From Emydura subglobosa (lineage: Eukaryota > Chordata > Testudines > Chelidae), in NCBI GenBank assembly GCA_007922225.1, contig ML679962.1, positions 31,789,563-31,853,562 on the forward strand: a DNA stretch of 64,000 nt. Direction: 5' to 3'. Of the stretch, positions 45,735-55,680 are shown one piece after another. How positions within the stretch are numbered: the first letter of the stretch is position 1; every line of letters begins with the position of its first letter. Under the pieces are notes generated by a model. It was not told where the DNA came from and did no database searches. It was given only the letters and a program-made list of their open reading frames with translations. The position numbers and the translations under genes are program-made.

Positions 45735-45840
45735 TATAGGTTAATCTCCAAAGAGAACTAGTAAAAGTACCATCACTTGGGACATTTAAAACTAGATAGG
45801 CACAAGAAAAGCAGCATACCTAATGGGAACTGATAAAACG
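45735..45840 (+). mobile_element. CR1 ORF2 end fragment
   Basis: GGTTAATCTCCAAAGAGAACTAGTAAAAGTACCATCACTTGGGACATTTAAAACTAGATAGGCAC corresponds to the CR1 block ...P.EIPSLGTFKTRLD..., nucleotides CATCACTTGGGACATTTAAAA being the SLGTFK codons. About 105 bp, truncated both sides. Confidence 0.65.
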
Positions 45841-46764
45841 ATCTTATATGTCTCTCACTATAATTCCTGTGAGTCCATAATGATGTTGACCAATTGAATA
45901 GAAGGATATACAGCAGGGCCAAAACAGGCAAACAAAAAAGAATAAGCTTGTGTTGTTAAATAATCTTTTTTTAATTAGGTCATCCCTGAGGAATAATTTA
46001 GGAACTGTTATATAACTATTGGGACTCTTTTGCTTGATAAGCAAGGGGTTAAGCTTTCAAGATTTCATTCTATTTCACGAGTTTTCAGTCCTATTTTTCA
46101 GCCAGAACGTAATCATTCCCAAAATATAGGTTCTCTTCTGTGATACTTTTACAAAAATGGAAATCTGTATTGCTCTTTGTTCTGATGTGTCATCTTTCAA
46201 GCACTAAACTTTTGTTTGAGAGAATAGCATCCAGGCTGATCTTATGTAATGACTAGTTTGGTGACAGAATACACTGTATTTCAAAGATTGGGATTGTTTG
46301 TTTTTTTTCCATACTTAGATTTTTTCATATTCTTATTTTTTTCTTTTTTGCAGCTGATCTACAAGAACAGCCTTAAAGATGTTTGCGTTCTGAAGAGATG
46401 ATTCTAATATTTGATCAAAATGCTAAAATTTGTGTTTTGCGTTCATTGCCAAATTCTCATGCTATGAGAAAATGAGCTGAATTCTTTCTGTAGGACCAAA
46501 TCCTATTGGCAGGTCAACATGATGGTCAAACACAATTTGTGAAATTTCATTCTAAACCTGTTTGAAGAAGTCTCTTTGAGAGAGGCCCGGTAAGCCTTAA
46601 GAAGGGTTGTTGGAAATTTCTTGTCACAGGGTTCTAGCATGTCACAGGAGATAAAAAGGCAACTAGGTTGGGAGTAGGGTGAAAAGGTTAATGAACGGAC
46701 AGAAAAGTATATTATATAAAGGATCCAAAGCTCTCTTTAGAGATCCATCTGTTTAAGATGAAGC
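45841..46764. other. Unassigned sequence
   Basis: AT-rich. Contains the splice-acceptor-like site at 46318-46401. Nothing else is recognised. Confidence 0.35.
46318..46401 (+). promoter_or_regulatory. Acceptor-like site with 15-codon open end
   Basis: A pyrimidine tract of about 33 bases (46318-46350) runs into TTTTGCAG at 46346-46353. It is followed by an open stretch of 15 codons, LIYKNSLKDVCVLKR, and TGA at 46399-46401. The tract and absence of AG upstream make a strong 3' splice-site by rule. No matching donor-bounded exon or homologous protein is recognised, so a terminal coding exon, a lncRNA exon or a chance site are all open. Confidence 0.25.
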
Positions 46765-46850
46765 ATGTGGTCAGGCCTGCCAACGGGGGGACAAGGGGTG
46801 CAATTGTCCAGAGGCCTGGTGATTTAAAAAGGCCTGGGCAGATAAATACG
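46765..46850 (+). repeat. Interspersed repeat (GGCAATTGYCC type)
   Basis: GGCCTGCCAACGGGGGGACAAGGGGTGCAATTGTCCAGAGGCCTGGTGATTTAAAAAGGCCTGGGC matches a GC-rich turtle repeat with CAATTGCCCCGGGGCCC. It is locally GC-rich against AT-rich flanks. A scrap with CTGCCCTGGGGCCCAGGC at 47165 may be the opposite end. Confidence 0.5.
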
Positions 46851-46927
46851 TATCCTCCTTTCTTCCACAGCCCCCTTTCCCCTGACACCCCCACTGTTTG
46901 CACTCTCCACCCCTCCCCCTGAACCAA

Positions 46928-46966
46928 GCTTATTTATTATGTTATTTATTATTATTTATTATACCA
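46928..46966 (+). repeat. (TTAT)n low-complexity tract
   Basis: CTTATTTATTATGTTATTTATTATTATTTATTATACC, an imperfect TTAT/TTA tract. Confidence 0.75.
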
Positions 46967-47184
46967 TTCAGATTCCCGGGCAGCTGAGAAGGTGGTACTG
47001 CTACTCAGCTTCCAAGGTTCATCAGTAATCTCCCTGGGGAGGCCAAAGGACCTCCTCCTTCAGCCACCCAGGAACTTGCATGGCACATAATAAATAAGTA
47101 AAAACTTCTGGTGGAAGCCCACTCGGATCTTAGCCATCCCTTTCCAGGGGGGGCATGGACTGTTCTGCCCTGGGGCCCAGGCTT

Positions 47185-47450
47185 GCATGTGGTTAAGGTA
47201 CTGGACTAAGACTTTGAGTCTCTGCTCTCCCCCAAGCTTCCTCACTTCATCTCTCTTTGCCTCTGTTTTCCATCTGTGAAATGGGAGTAATACTACTCCC
47301 TCTTTTCATTCTTTGTCTGTTATGTCTATTTAGACTGTAAACTCTGTGGGGGCAGGGAATGTCTCTTGCTGTGGGTATATACAGTACTAGTACAATAGAA
47401 CCCCAATCTCAGTTGGTGCCTCTAAGTGCTACTATTAATAGTAAGTTCAG
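47185..47450 (+). mobile_element. MIR-type SINE, near full length
   Basis: GCATGTGGTTAAGGTACTGGACTAAGACTTTGAGTC is the tRNA-derived head (A-box-like TGGTTAAGGTACTGGA). CTTCATCTCTCTTTGCCTCTGTTTTCCATCTGTGAAATGGGAGTAAT is the MIR core (CTCAGTTTCC.CATCTGTAAAATGGG). TTTAGACTGTAAACTCTGTGGGGGCAGGGAATGTCTCT and CAGTACTAGTACAATAGAACCCCAAT form the turtle-type tail. Non-coding, diverged. Confidence 0.85.
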
Positions 47451-48539
47451 ATAAGAGCAAACACATGTTTCAGACATAAGGCACATTTACAGAATTTTTT
47501 ACAATGTTTTCCATTATTGGGTTTTTATTTCTTTTCTTTTTTTTTGCTAACTGTTGACTATCCCTGAAATGTATTGATTCAGTCAGACTCCTTAAGGAAT
47601 GAATTACTATTCAGCGTGAGTAGAACTCAGTGCCTGGCCCAGTGTAATTACTGACATGCAATGGAATCAGAAACATGTATACTGTCTGTACAATACAAGC
47701 AAACAGGAAAAAAACAAAATTTTTGAGATGTGATTCTCCAAAATTCAGTGTGATTCTGTCATCCTTAGTTACCCATACCTTTTACTCCTTGAGTAATCCA
47801 CTGATGTCAATGGGAAGATAATATGCAATGTAAATAAGCATATCAGAATCGGCTTTACATATTTCATCAGTGTCACTCAGTGAATAAGTAAAATTTTTAA
47901 TAATCTATTATCCTACTAAATGCATTGTAACTCCTTTACGCTACTGAATTTAATTCTCTCTCTCTCTCATACACCTACCTCTACCTCCTATGCTTTTACT
48001 TCGCCAAGGCGGTAGTTTTCAAGGCGTTATTTTACTCTGGAATTATGATGCAGCTAGTCCTCCAATACATAAACTCATGCAGGGACACTTCTCTTTATCA
48101 CAGTTATTAATCAAGGAAAAGTAGGGCCGCAAGGATAGAGAGACCTTGGAGAAGGAAAAGGGGACTAAAGCTTAGTGGAGAAAGAAAACAAGCTGGTAGC
48201 ACACAGACCAGGCCCGGGGGGAGAGAGAGAGAGAGAGAAAGATTGTTGCACTGCTAAGATAACATATCTAAAATATCTAGCTAATAGGGCTTTCAGTGGG
48301 GCCTCCTGTTTCTTTTGTTATCACAAACATTCCTATTATCATAACCAGCAAAACAAGGATGTAATTAGCAGAACGAAAAAAGTAACTATCCCTCATTATA
48401 GTAATCCAGGGCAAAAGTCAATGTGCGGCATTCTTTTTAATCCAAATATTAATACATATCACGTGTGTGTGCTTGTATGTGTACTTGAATCTGAAAGCAT
48501 CTTGAAAACAGAAACATACTTAAGGGCCTGTCCTTGAAA
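47451..48539. other. Unassigned, palindromic-repeat scraps
   Basis: 47730-47865 has GTGATTCTGTCATCC, CTTGAGTAATCCACTGATGTCAATGGG and CAGAATCGGC, a diverged member of the palindromic group. A 120-codon plus frame at 48175-48537 begins in the purine-rich (GA)n region and shows no domain. Confidence 0.4.
48219..48240 (+). repeat. (GA)n microsatellite
   Basis: GGGGGAGAGAGAGAGAGAGAGAAA. Confidence 0.85.
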
Positions 48540-48622
48540 TCTTTACTCATGCGAGTAATTCTTCTTCCTGGCCAAAGTTCCAGTGAGTTTAATGGGACTC
48601 CTCACGTGATCAAGCATTAGAG
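48540..48622. repeat. Short palindromic element
   Basis: TTTACTCATGCGAGTAATTC at the left pairs with GACTCCTCACGTGATCAAG at the right, with CAGTGAGTTTAATGGGAC in between. Diverged. Confidence 0.5.
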
Positions 48623-48850
48623 GAGTGGGCCTTTAGTTTGTAAAGTGGTATTTACAGTGAAGGCAAATCCTGTGCCCTATTCCATAAATGTAGAGGGTCC
48701 CAGGTGAAGCAGATTCGGTGTAGTTCTCCTGTGCAAGAGGAGGAATTTGAGAGCACATGCAAGGTAGGTACAGCAGCTGCCCAGTGCACAGTCCAGCCCA
48801 GCAAACATCCTTTGTGCTGTCTGGTTCCATGGGCTGTGTGTTTCTTTTTG

Positions 48851-48942
48851 GTCTGTTTATACAGTTCCTACCACAATGGAGTCTTGCTTCATCCTAAACG
48901 CTACCTCAATTCACGTGAATAATGATCATGATAATAATGGAG
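48851..48942 (+). mobile_element. MIR-type SINE tail fragment
   Basis: GTCTGTTTATACAGTTCCTACCACAATGGAGTCTTGCTTCATCC, CGCTACCTCAATTCACGTG and ATAATGATCATGATAATAATGG match the SINE tail (CAGC.CCTAGCACAATGGGGTC ... GCTAC ... AATAATAAT). Confidence 0.65.
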
Positions 48943-48957
48943 CTAGTGCCACTGTAT

Positions 48958-49414
48958 TAGAGCTGGTCGGAAATTTTGCATTGAAACGGTTTTCTGACCA
49001 AAAAAAAAAAAAAAAGTAAGTTTTCATCAACTCCAAACTTGGGGAAAACGTGTCACTTTTGATTCAATTTATTTGTAAAGAATGAAACAAAGCACTTCAA
49101 TAATGTGTAAATGTCCCATTTTTACATTGACACATTTCATAACGAAAATGTTTTATTGTGAAATGACTTTCTGAAACAAAATTCATTGTGTATATACTAG
49201 GTGGAGGGAAAAAGGTAACTTTTGAAAGGTCAAAAGTGGAACAAAAGGTTTTGGTTTTTATCACAATAAAATATTTTGATTGACCAAAACCAAACTTTTC
49301 CCCTCAGAATTTCACTTCACAGGAACTTTCGAAATGTTTTGGTTTTGTTCAATTTTTGGAAATGGGGGGAAAATTGAAATCATAGAATTTCTTGCAAAAT
49401 GAAAAAGCTGGTTG
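48958..49414 (+). mobile_element. AGAGCTGGTC-type element, long copy
   Basis: Opens with TAGAGCTGGTCGGAAATTTTGC, then GACC and an A-run (48998-49013). A/T-rich interior with GTTTTCATCAACTCC, CACATTTCATAACGAAAATG, TTTTCCCCTCAGAATTTC. Ends near GAAAAAGCTGGTTGCC. About 455 bp, one of the longest copies. Confidence 0.6.
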
Positions 49415-50142
49415 CCACAAATCTTTAGTCTGTAGCTACAAGGGCTGTGAAATCTACCCTATTCCTCTGGGTGGAGCATTCGCCATGGTGTGTATCTGCT
49501 GCATCCTCATGGAAATTACTCCTCTTTCCCCTCCCAGTGGAAAACCAAGGCACCAGCATAGTCACTCCCTCTGTGTGCAGCTCACAGGATCTGGGTCAGA
49601 GAAATTATACTGAATATTCACTTTGCTAAATAAGTTGTAGGAGTGTTGAAATACAAAGCAGCTCTAGTGGAAATGACTAATGCAGGTTTTCTCTAGATCT
49701 GACAGGATTGACGGTATTGTCCTCTTCTTGTTCTGTCTTTTTAAAAATTAAAAACTGCATGGAAATAGATGAAAGAATGTAACAGGCAATATCCTAGGTG
49801 CCTTTTTTCATCTCTCCTGGAGGGTGGGTGGGGGGAATATTACTCAGTCTCTGTACCATAGACCTGTTTAACTGTTGACTGACATGAATAAACAAAAGAG
49901 AGCATCAGTTCCTATTTTAGATGCTTGCCCAAATGGTATCATCCCAAAATGTGGACCCGTGGATATAAACATTTGACTTCATCCAAAAAAATACAGCTGC
50001 AGGGACCGAAGTCGGGTACCTGTCTGATAAATGATTTAACTAAGATGGACTAGAGATAATGTAGAGGAACTAATGGAGAAGTGAAATAGTTCATGGAAGA
50101 AGAGCAGCAGAGGTCAGAAGTGTTGATCCTGACCATCGTTTT
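49415..50142. other. Unassigned sequence
   Basis: Two overlapping frames (73 and 60 codons) at 49392-49629 without domain. GGGTGGGTGGGGGG at 49823. No gene. Confidence 0.35.
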
Positions 50143-50212
50143 GTTCTGTTTGTACAGCTCCTAGCATAATGGGATCTACGGTAATGCTAAAATAACAATA
50201 ATATTAATAATT
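50143..50212 (+). mobile_element. MIR-type SINE tail fragment
   Basis: TGTTCTGTTTGTACAGCTCCTAGCATAATGGGATC, GGTAATGC and AATAACAATAATATTAATAATT are the SINE tail ending in the AATAATAAT-rich end. Confidence 0.65.
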
Positions 50213-50667
50213 AAAGAATGATCTAATTGTCTCTTTTGGAAATAACAAAATGGCCTGGACAACAAGGAAAGTGGCTCAGAAATAGGTAAGGAGGAGACAG
50301 TGAAGGCTGAAAATGTAACACTCAAGCTAAAAATATCCAAAGAGAGCAGGCACCTTCTGTCAAAACAGCTTTTGATGGAAATGTTTCAACCAGCCTTAAT
50401 TCTCGCTTCCCCTTCTCCGGCTCCTTTCTTTGATCAGCTGTACTGTCAGAAGCTCTGTGAGGGTGCTGCATGTAAGATTTCTTTAATGATCTGAACTGCA
50501 ACGTGGGAAGAGAGGAATTTGGTAACTAGGTATCCCAAACCACCTAAAAACCTAGGTTAAAACAGACACCTCCAATTCCACCTGAAATGTATGGGAAGCT
50601 GGTGAAGATCTCAAGTTCTGGTGTAAGGTGCTTCTGGAATTAATAGCATTCCCTACAATAGATACTA
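50213..50667. other. Unassigned sequence
   Basis: A 64-codon frame at 50300-50494 without recognised domain. No gene. Confidence 0.35.
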
Positions 50668-50822
50668 GGGCCCAGATTTTTAACACCTAACAGATTTAGA
50701 AGCCCGTTGACAGTCAATGGGATTGCCTAAATCCCTTTTGAAAATGAGTTATAGGCTCCTAAATCAGTTAGGTGCAATGCTGAGTACAGCAACACCTAAA
50801 TGCCTTAAAAATGTTGGCGTCG
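50668..50822 (+). repeat. Interspersed repeat (ATTTTTAACACCTAA type)
   Basis: GGGCCCAGATTTTTAACACCTAAC, GCCCGTTGACAGTCAATGGGATTGCCTAAATCCC, TTTTGAAAATGAG and TTAGGTGCAATGC form a partly palindromic unit around TTGACAGTCAATGGG, of the turtle CAGATTTTCAAAGG...GCACCTAA class. Confidence 0.6.
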
Positions 50823-52552
50823 CTCCCTAATCTACAAAAGCGAAATTGAGTCCTGCAGGAATTAGTTTTACTCTCTATTTTTAGTCTCTTTCAGGGGGAA
50901 AGAGGGAGCAGAAGGTAGGGAAGGGGAAGATGGGCTTAGAATTAATTCTTCCTTTGCTTTCAACCTTCCTTGTGTGTGTCTATGGAAGGGGATCTTTATT
51001 GCTCCTTCTTTTTCATCAAGATTCTCTACTATTTTTGTACGTTTGTCTTGCTCTAGAGTATTTTATTTTATCGTGATATCATTGGAGTTAAAAATATGCT
51101 GCTCTGATGGAGTTCCTGACTGTGTCTCTCTCTACTTCCAGTCATACACACAATAGGGTTCCTTTGGAGGCTAAAGCTGGAAGAGTTTATTTTCTTTGTT
51201 TGCATATAAAAGTTTTATTGACAGACATTCTCTAGACGAGGACTGCTTATACTTCCATGCTGCTCAGCAGCTCTGGTGTCTCTGCAACAATGTAGTTTAA
51301 AGTATTGGCAATGGCTGTCAGGCTGAATAAGTTATTTACAAATGGCTGTCAGAAAAAAATATCTTTGTCCTAGTGTCAATGCATGAGTTAAATGGGTTAA
51401 GTCAGAAAGTTATGTTTATTCAAGAAGTGCTCATGTTGCATGACACAGAGGGTGCATGGCCATAAAAATTATGAGAACCTGAAGGTTCTGTGTTTGTGTG
51501 TATTTAATGGGCTTGGCCCTTGGTCCATTTAAAAGCATACGTTTCTACCAGATTTAGTTCCATTAGGACCAAGTTCATTAGCTCAAAGCCAGTAAATACA
51601 CACATCCATGCACCATCCCGCACTCATCCCCAGACCGCTCTGCTCCCCTCACAGGATTGGAAGAGTTAGTCCAAAGCAGCCTGCTGCCCTTGAGGGGAAC
51701 CATTGACTTCAGCAGACCAGTCTGGATCAGATCTTGGAACACAGACACTGGGACCTCTTGAGAGGTTGTGATTGCTTTGTCGTTCTCAGTACTCAATGAA
51801 CCATTCGGTTTCTGAGAGTTTGGCACAAATGCGTAGGAAAGTAAACCAGCTCATCCCAAAACAGGGGGAAAAAATATTCAATATTATCAGTTTCATCTGG
51901 TTTCCTGATTTCACCAGAGTTACACAAGCCCAGAGTAAGCAAGACTGGGTATCACTGTATTATAACATTATAAGTACATTAAACAAAATACTGATATAAA
52001 AGCTACCAAAAACTGTAAAAGCCTGGAAGTTGACCAAAAATCTGGAATGAAAACTCTTCCACTGTAGATCAAGTTGAGTATTCTTGTGCCCTGATGGCTA
52101 GATCCGGCCTTTGGACTGTTTTTATTTTTCTGATTCTGAGAGGCAGTGTTCATGGGAGTAAATTCTCCTCCTCCTCCCTCAGTTTACCACCTCAACCTTA
52201 GTGTGGTTAGATCTGAAAGCAAATACAAAGAAAAAAAAATCACCAGCGGGCACTGATACCTTGGGACCTAACAATACGAGTCTCAATGAGTTGAGACAAA
52301 GGACCAACTCTGATAGTTCAAAGACTTATACATTTGTGTATGTGGCCTTGTCCACTAGCATGGGACAATTGGCAATTCTGTGTTAGCATGGCTACCACTG
52401 AATACAAAGAATTTAACTATTTAAGCATTACGCTTTCAGATTTTCAAATTAGGGCCAGTTTTATTCTGTAGGTGAAAAGAACAATATTTTGGCCTGCCCA
52501 GCTATCAATTCCAATTTCTCAGTTCGCCCTACAAAAGTTAATTAAATTATTC
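50823..52552. other. Mostly unassigned sequence
   Basis: GGGAACCATTGACTTCAGC at 51697 is a palindromic-repeat core. Frames at 51578-51826 and 52201-52386 have no domain. No gene. Confidence 0.35.
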
Positions 52553-52735
52553 ACAGCTTCATAAAATTTAAGGCCAGAAGAGACCATTATAATAATCTAG
52601 TCTGACCTCTTGTATGATCCAGGCCAGGTATTTCACCCAGTAGTTCCAGCCTTATCCTGATAAGAGCTAATGCAATGTAGAGAGCCTCCTTGAGGCAGTT
52701 AGTGATGTTTTAAATCCTTGCAGCATGTACTTAGA
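52553..52735 (-). mobile_element. CR1 3' end, minus strand
   Basis: TCATAAAATTTAAGGCCAGAAGAGACCATTATAATAATCTAGTCTGACCTCTTGTATGATCCAGGCCAGG is the reverse complement of a turtle CR1 3' terminus (TCATAGATTCTAAGGCCAGAAGGGACC...CATCTAGTCTGACCTCC). Truncated near 52735. Confidence 0.8.
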
Positions 52736-53009
52736 CCTGATTTATTGCTTTAATTTTTTGGCATTAGAAGACTGTATCTGCTTGGGCCATTTTCTATCTT
52801 GGGCCATTTTTAAATGGCCTTGAATTTTTGGCACCTGATTATTTTGCCTCCAAAAAATGTAGATTTGCCCACACAAATCTTGTAGTGTAATATTCATTTA
52901 ACTGCTCAGGCTCTAGTTTGCATCTATTCAAGCATTGAGATCCCCAAAGTCAGAGCTGAGGTTGAAGCTATTTGAAAAATACACCATTTTTAAGACCACA
53001 TAAGTAGGA
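52736..53009. other. Unassigned sequence
   Basis: Contains a local tandem: GGGCCATTTTCTATCTTGGGCCATTTTTAAATGGCC at 52784-52819, where GGGCCATTTT occurs twice and AAATGGCC closes it. No gene. Confidence 0.4.
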
Positions 53010-53160
53010 TCTAGTGGTGGAATCACAATCATGAAGTTTGTTCTCGACTGTGGTATTGACTCTGTGACTCTGGACAAATCGCATAACCTCTCCACATCTC
53101 AGTTTCCCCAACTGGTAAAACAGAAGTAGTAATAATCGCACAATCTATTAATGTCCTTGA
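53010..53160 (+). mobile_element. MIR-type SINE fragment
   Basis: CTCTGTGACTCTGGACAAATCGCATAACCTCTCCACATCTCAGTTTCCCCAACTGGTAAAACAG is a clear MIR core (TGTGACCTTGGGCAAGTCACTTAACCTCTC...CTCAGTTTCCCCATCTGTAAAA). Head and tail are degraded. Confidence 0.85.
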
Positions 53161-54011
53161 GTGTGTAAAGGAAAGTATTATTGATGATTGAAGATTTTCA
53201 GTGGTTATCTGCATATTAGAAATATCAGTAAGATGCTCTTTATGGAACAAAAAGATTTTTTTGTTGGGCTGCTTGCCTTGTTTTATGCAAAAAATCATCA
53301 TTTTTGCAAGTAGAGCTACTTAAAAATATTATAGAAAGTTGTGTGTGTGTGTGTTTGTGTGTTGGAAGCAGGGGAAAGATGTGGTGCTTGAAGAGAAAAC
53401 CCCTGCTGCAGTGGTTTAGATGACTTCAGAATTTGGAAGGCTTTTTGTAGCACTGGTATTGGAATCAATATTCGGTCTCTTATCTGCAAGTCTGACTATA
53501 ATTCACAAGAAGCAGAAGTTCAGAAAAAAGCTTCAACATCCGTCAGCCACCAAGTGCTGAAATAGCATACAAGCTTATAATTTGTGTAGAAGTAAGTGCT
53601 GCTTGTCACAAGCATATCAAAGGAGACAGCTATAAAGTAAATACCATATTAAGCTGTGGAGACAAAGCATATTTCAGAGATCCAATAAGTGGCATGACTC
53701 AAGTATTTTAGAGGATAAAGATTAAGATAATGACAGTAATTATAATACAGCTTAACTTTATTAAGAGTTTTGAACTGCAATCCAACCTGTGCATAAGTAA
53801 AATATGCAAGAACTGATTTTTTTTTTTTGCAACTAGGTGTATTTTTTTTTCCGCAGGGAGATATTCCAGTAGTGCACTTCTTCCCCTGTATTTTAATTGT
53901 ATTTATTCTTTTTTTCTCTCTCATTCTTACATTGGACTGTCCAGTATTTAATTCAGCATCCTTATAGTTAAGTTGTAGTCATTATTAGAGGGAAGGAACA
54001 CAAGTCAAAAT
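53161..54011. other. Unassigned sequence
   Basis: Includes a (GT)n run at 53339-53363. No gene. Confidence 0.35.
53339..53363 (+). repeat. (GT)n microsatellite
   Basis: GTGTGTGTGTGTGTTTGTGTGT, seven perfect units and one interruption. Confidence 0.85.
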
Positions 54012-55530
54012 AGAAAAACAGGTTAAATAATATTTGGCTAAATTGGATGTATTCAAGTTGGCAGGGCATGATGAAATTCATCCTATGGTACTTAAGAAAC
54101 TAGCTGAAGCAATCTTGGAACCATTAGAAATTATCTTTGAGACCCTCACTGAGGGATGGGTGAGGTCCCAGAGAACTGGAGAGCGGCAAAGATCATATCT
54201 ATCTTTAAAAAGGGGAACCCAGAGGACTGGAATTATAGACCTGTCAGTTTAACTTCAGTGCCTGGAAAGATACTGGAATAAATTATTAAACAATCAATTT
54301 GTAAGCACCTAGAGAATAATAGGGTAATAAGTAATAGCCAGCCTAGATTTGTCAAGAACAAATCATACCAAGCCAACCTAATTTCCTTCTTTGACAGGGT
54401 TACTGGCCTAATGGAAAGGGGCAAATCTGTGGATGTAAGGCTTTTGACATAGTCCCAGATAACATCCTCATAAGCAAACTAGGGAAATGTGGTCTAGACA
54501 AAATTACTACAAGGTGGGTGAAAAACTGGTTGAAAGGCCTTCCTCAGGGAGTAGTTATCAGTAGTTTGCTGTCAAATGGAAGGGACATATTTAGGGGGGG
54601 TCCTGTGGGGGTCTGTTCTGGTCAGTACTAGTTAATATTTTCACCAATACTAGTCAATATTTTCATTCATGACTTGAATAATGGAGTGGTGAGTGTGCTT
54701 AAAATTTATGGATGACCCCAAGGGGGGAGGGATTGCTAGCACTTTGGAAAATCCAAAATGTCCTGGACAAATTGGAGAATTGCTGTGAAATCAATAAGAT
54801 AAAATTCAGTGAAGACAAATGTAAAGTACTACACTTAGGAAGAAAAAAAAAATCAAATGCACAAATACAAAATGGGAAATAACTAACTAAGCAGTAGTAA
54901 TGCTGAAAAGGATCTGGAGTGGACCACAAATTGAAAGAGTCAACAATGGAATGCAGTCAAGAAAAAGGCTAATAGATAACAGGAAGACAGACATGAGAAG
55001 TAATTGTCCCACTGTATTTGGTACTAGTAATGCCTCAAGTGCAGTACTGTGTCCAGCTCTGGTCGCCACACTTTAAGAAAAGATGTGGACAAATTGGAGA
55101 GAGCCCAGAGGAGAGCAATGAAAATGATAACAGGTTTAGAAAACCTGACCCCTGAGGAAATAGACAAGTTTAGTTTTGAGAAAAGAAGACTGAGGGGGGA
55201 CCTGATAACTGAGTTCACTATATAACAGCCCTTAGCATATTTGATCAATTGTTTGCCAAGTTCACTGAAGATAGAACAAGAAGTGATGGGCTTAATCTGC
55301 AACAAAGAAAATTTGGTTGGATATTGAGGATAAACTTCTTAACTATAAGGAGAGGTAAGCTCTGCAAGGTTTCAAGGAAGGTTGTGGAGTCCGCATCACT
55401 GGAGGTTTTTAAGAACAGGTCAGACAATCCTGTCAAGGGATGGTCGAGGTTTACTTGGTTCTACCTCAGTGCAGGGGGCTGTCTAGATGATGTGTTGAGG
55501 TCCTTTCCAGCCCCTCATTTCTATGATTCT
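54012..55530 (+). mobile_element. CR1 LINE ORF2 and 3' end, decayed
   Basis: The longest element here. In order: VFKLAGHDEIHPMVLKKLAE (54050-54110), a frame change, EVPENWRAAKIISIFKKGN and NYRPVSLTSVPGKILE (54161-54283), the FVKNKS..NLISFFDRVTG block, and KAFDIVPDNILISKLGKCG (54437 on). The first Asp of RT motif A (LDFSKAFD) is deleted, leaving only AFD. Motif C reads FMDD at 54705-54716 instead of FADD. The thumb and C-terminal blocks follow (QYCVQLWSP, KLERAQRRAMKM, RTRSDGLN, VVESASLEVFKNR). It ends in TTTCTATGATTCT, the CR1 3' terminus. Internal gaps at about 54545-54600 and 54950-55000 shorten it. The 161-codon frame at 55249-55734 starts in the C-terminal part and overruns the end; it is not a gene. 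Confidence 0.95.
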
Positions 55531-55680
55531 TTCATTATAATTCACCAAAGGTTTCATTTGAGGATGAGCAGTGGTAAGAAACAGGTGTTCATAGTTTGGT
55601 TTTATATTAAGACTTTCAGAGACACCATTTTCGGGCCTGCTTCTACTTCCATTGAAGTCAGTGGGAGATTAGCTATTTAT
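55531..55680. repeat. Flank with palindromic-repeat core
   Basis: GGGCCTGCTTCTACTTCCATTGAAGTCAGTGGG at 55633-55666 is one arm and centre of the palindromic group, right behind the CR1 end. The rest is unassigned. Confidence 0.45.

Noticed and set aside
48175..48537. 120-codon plus-strand frame
   Set aside because: Begins in a purine-rich and (GA)n tract; no domain.
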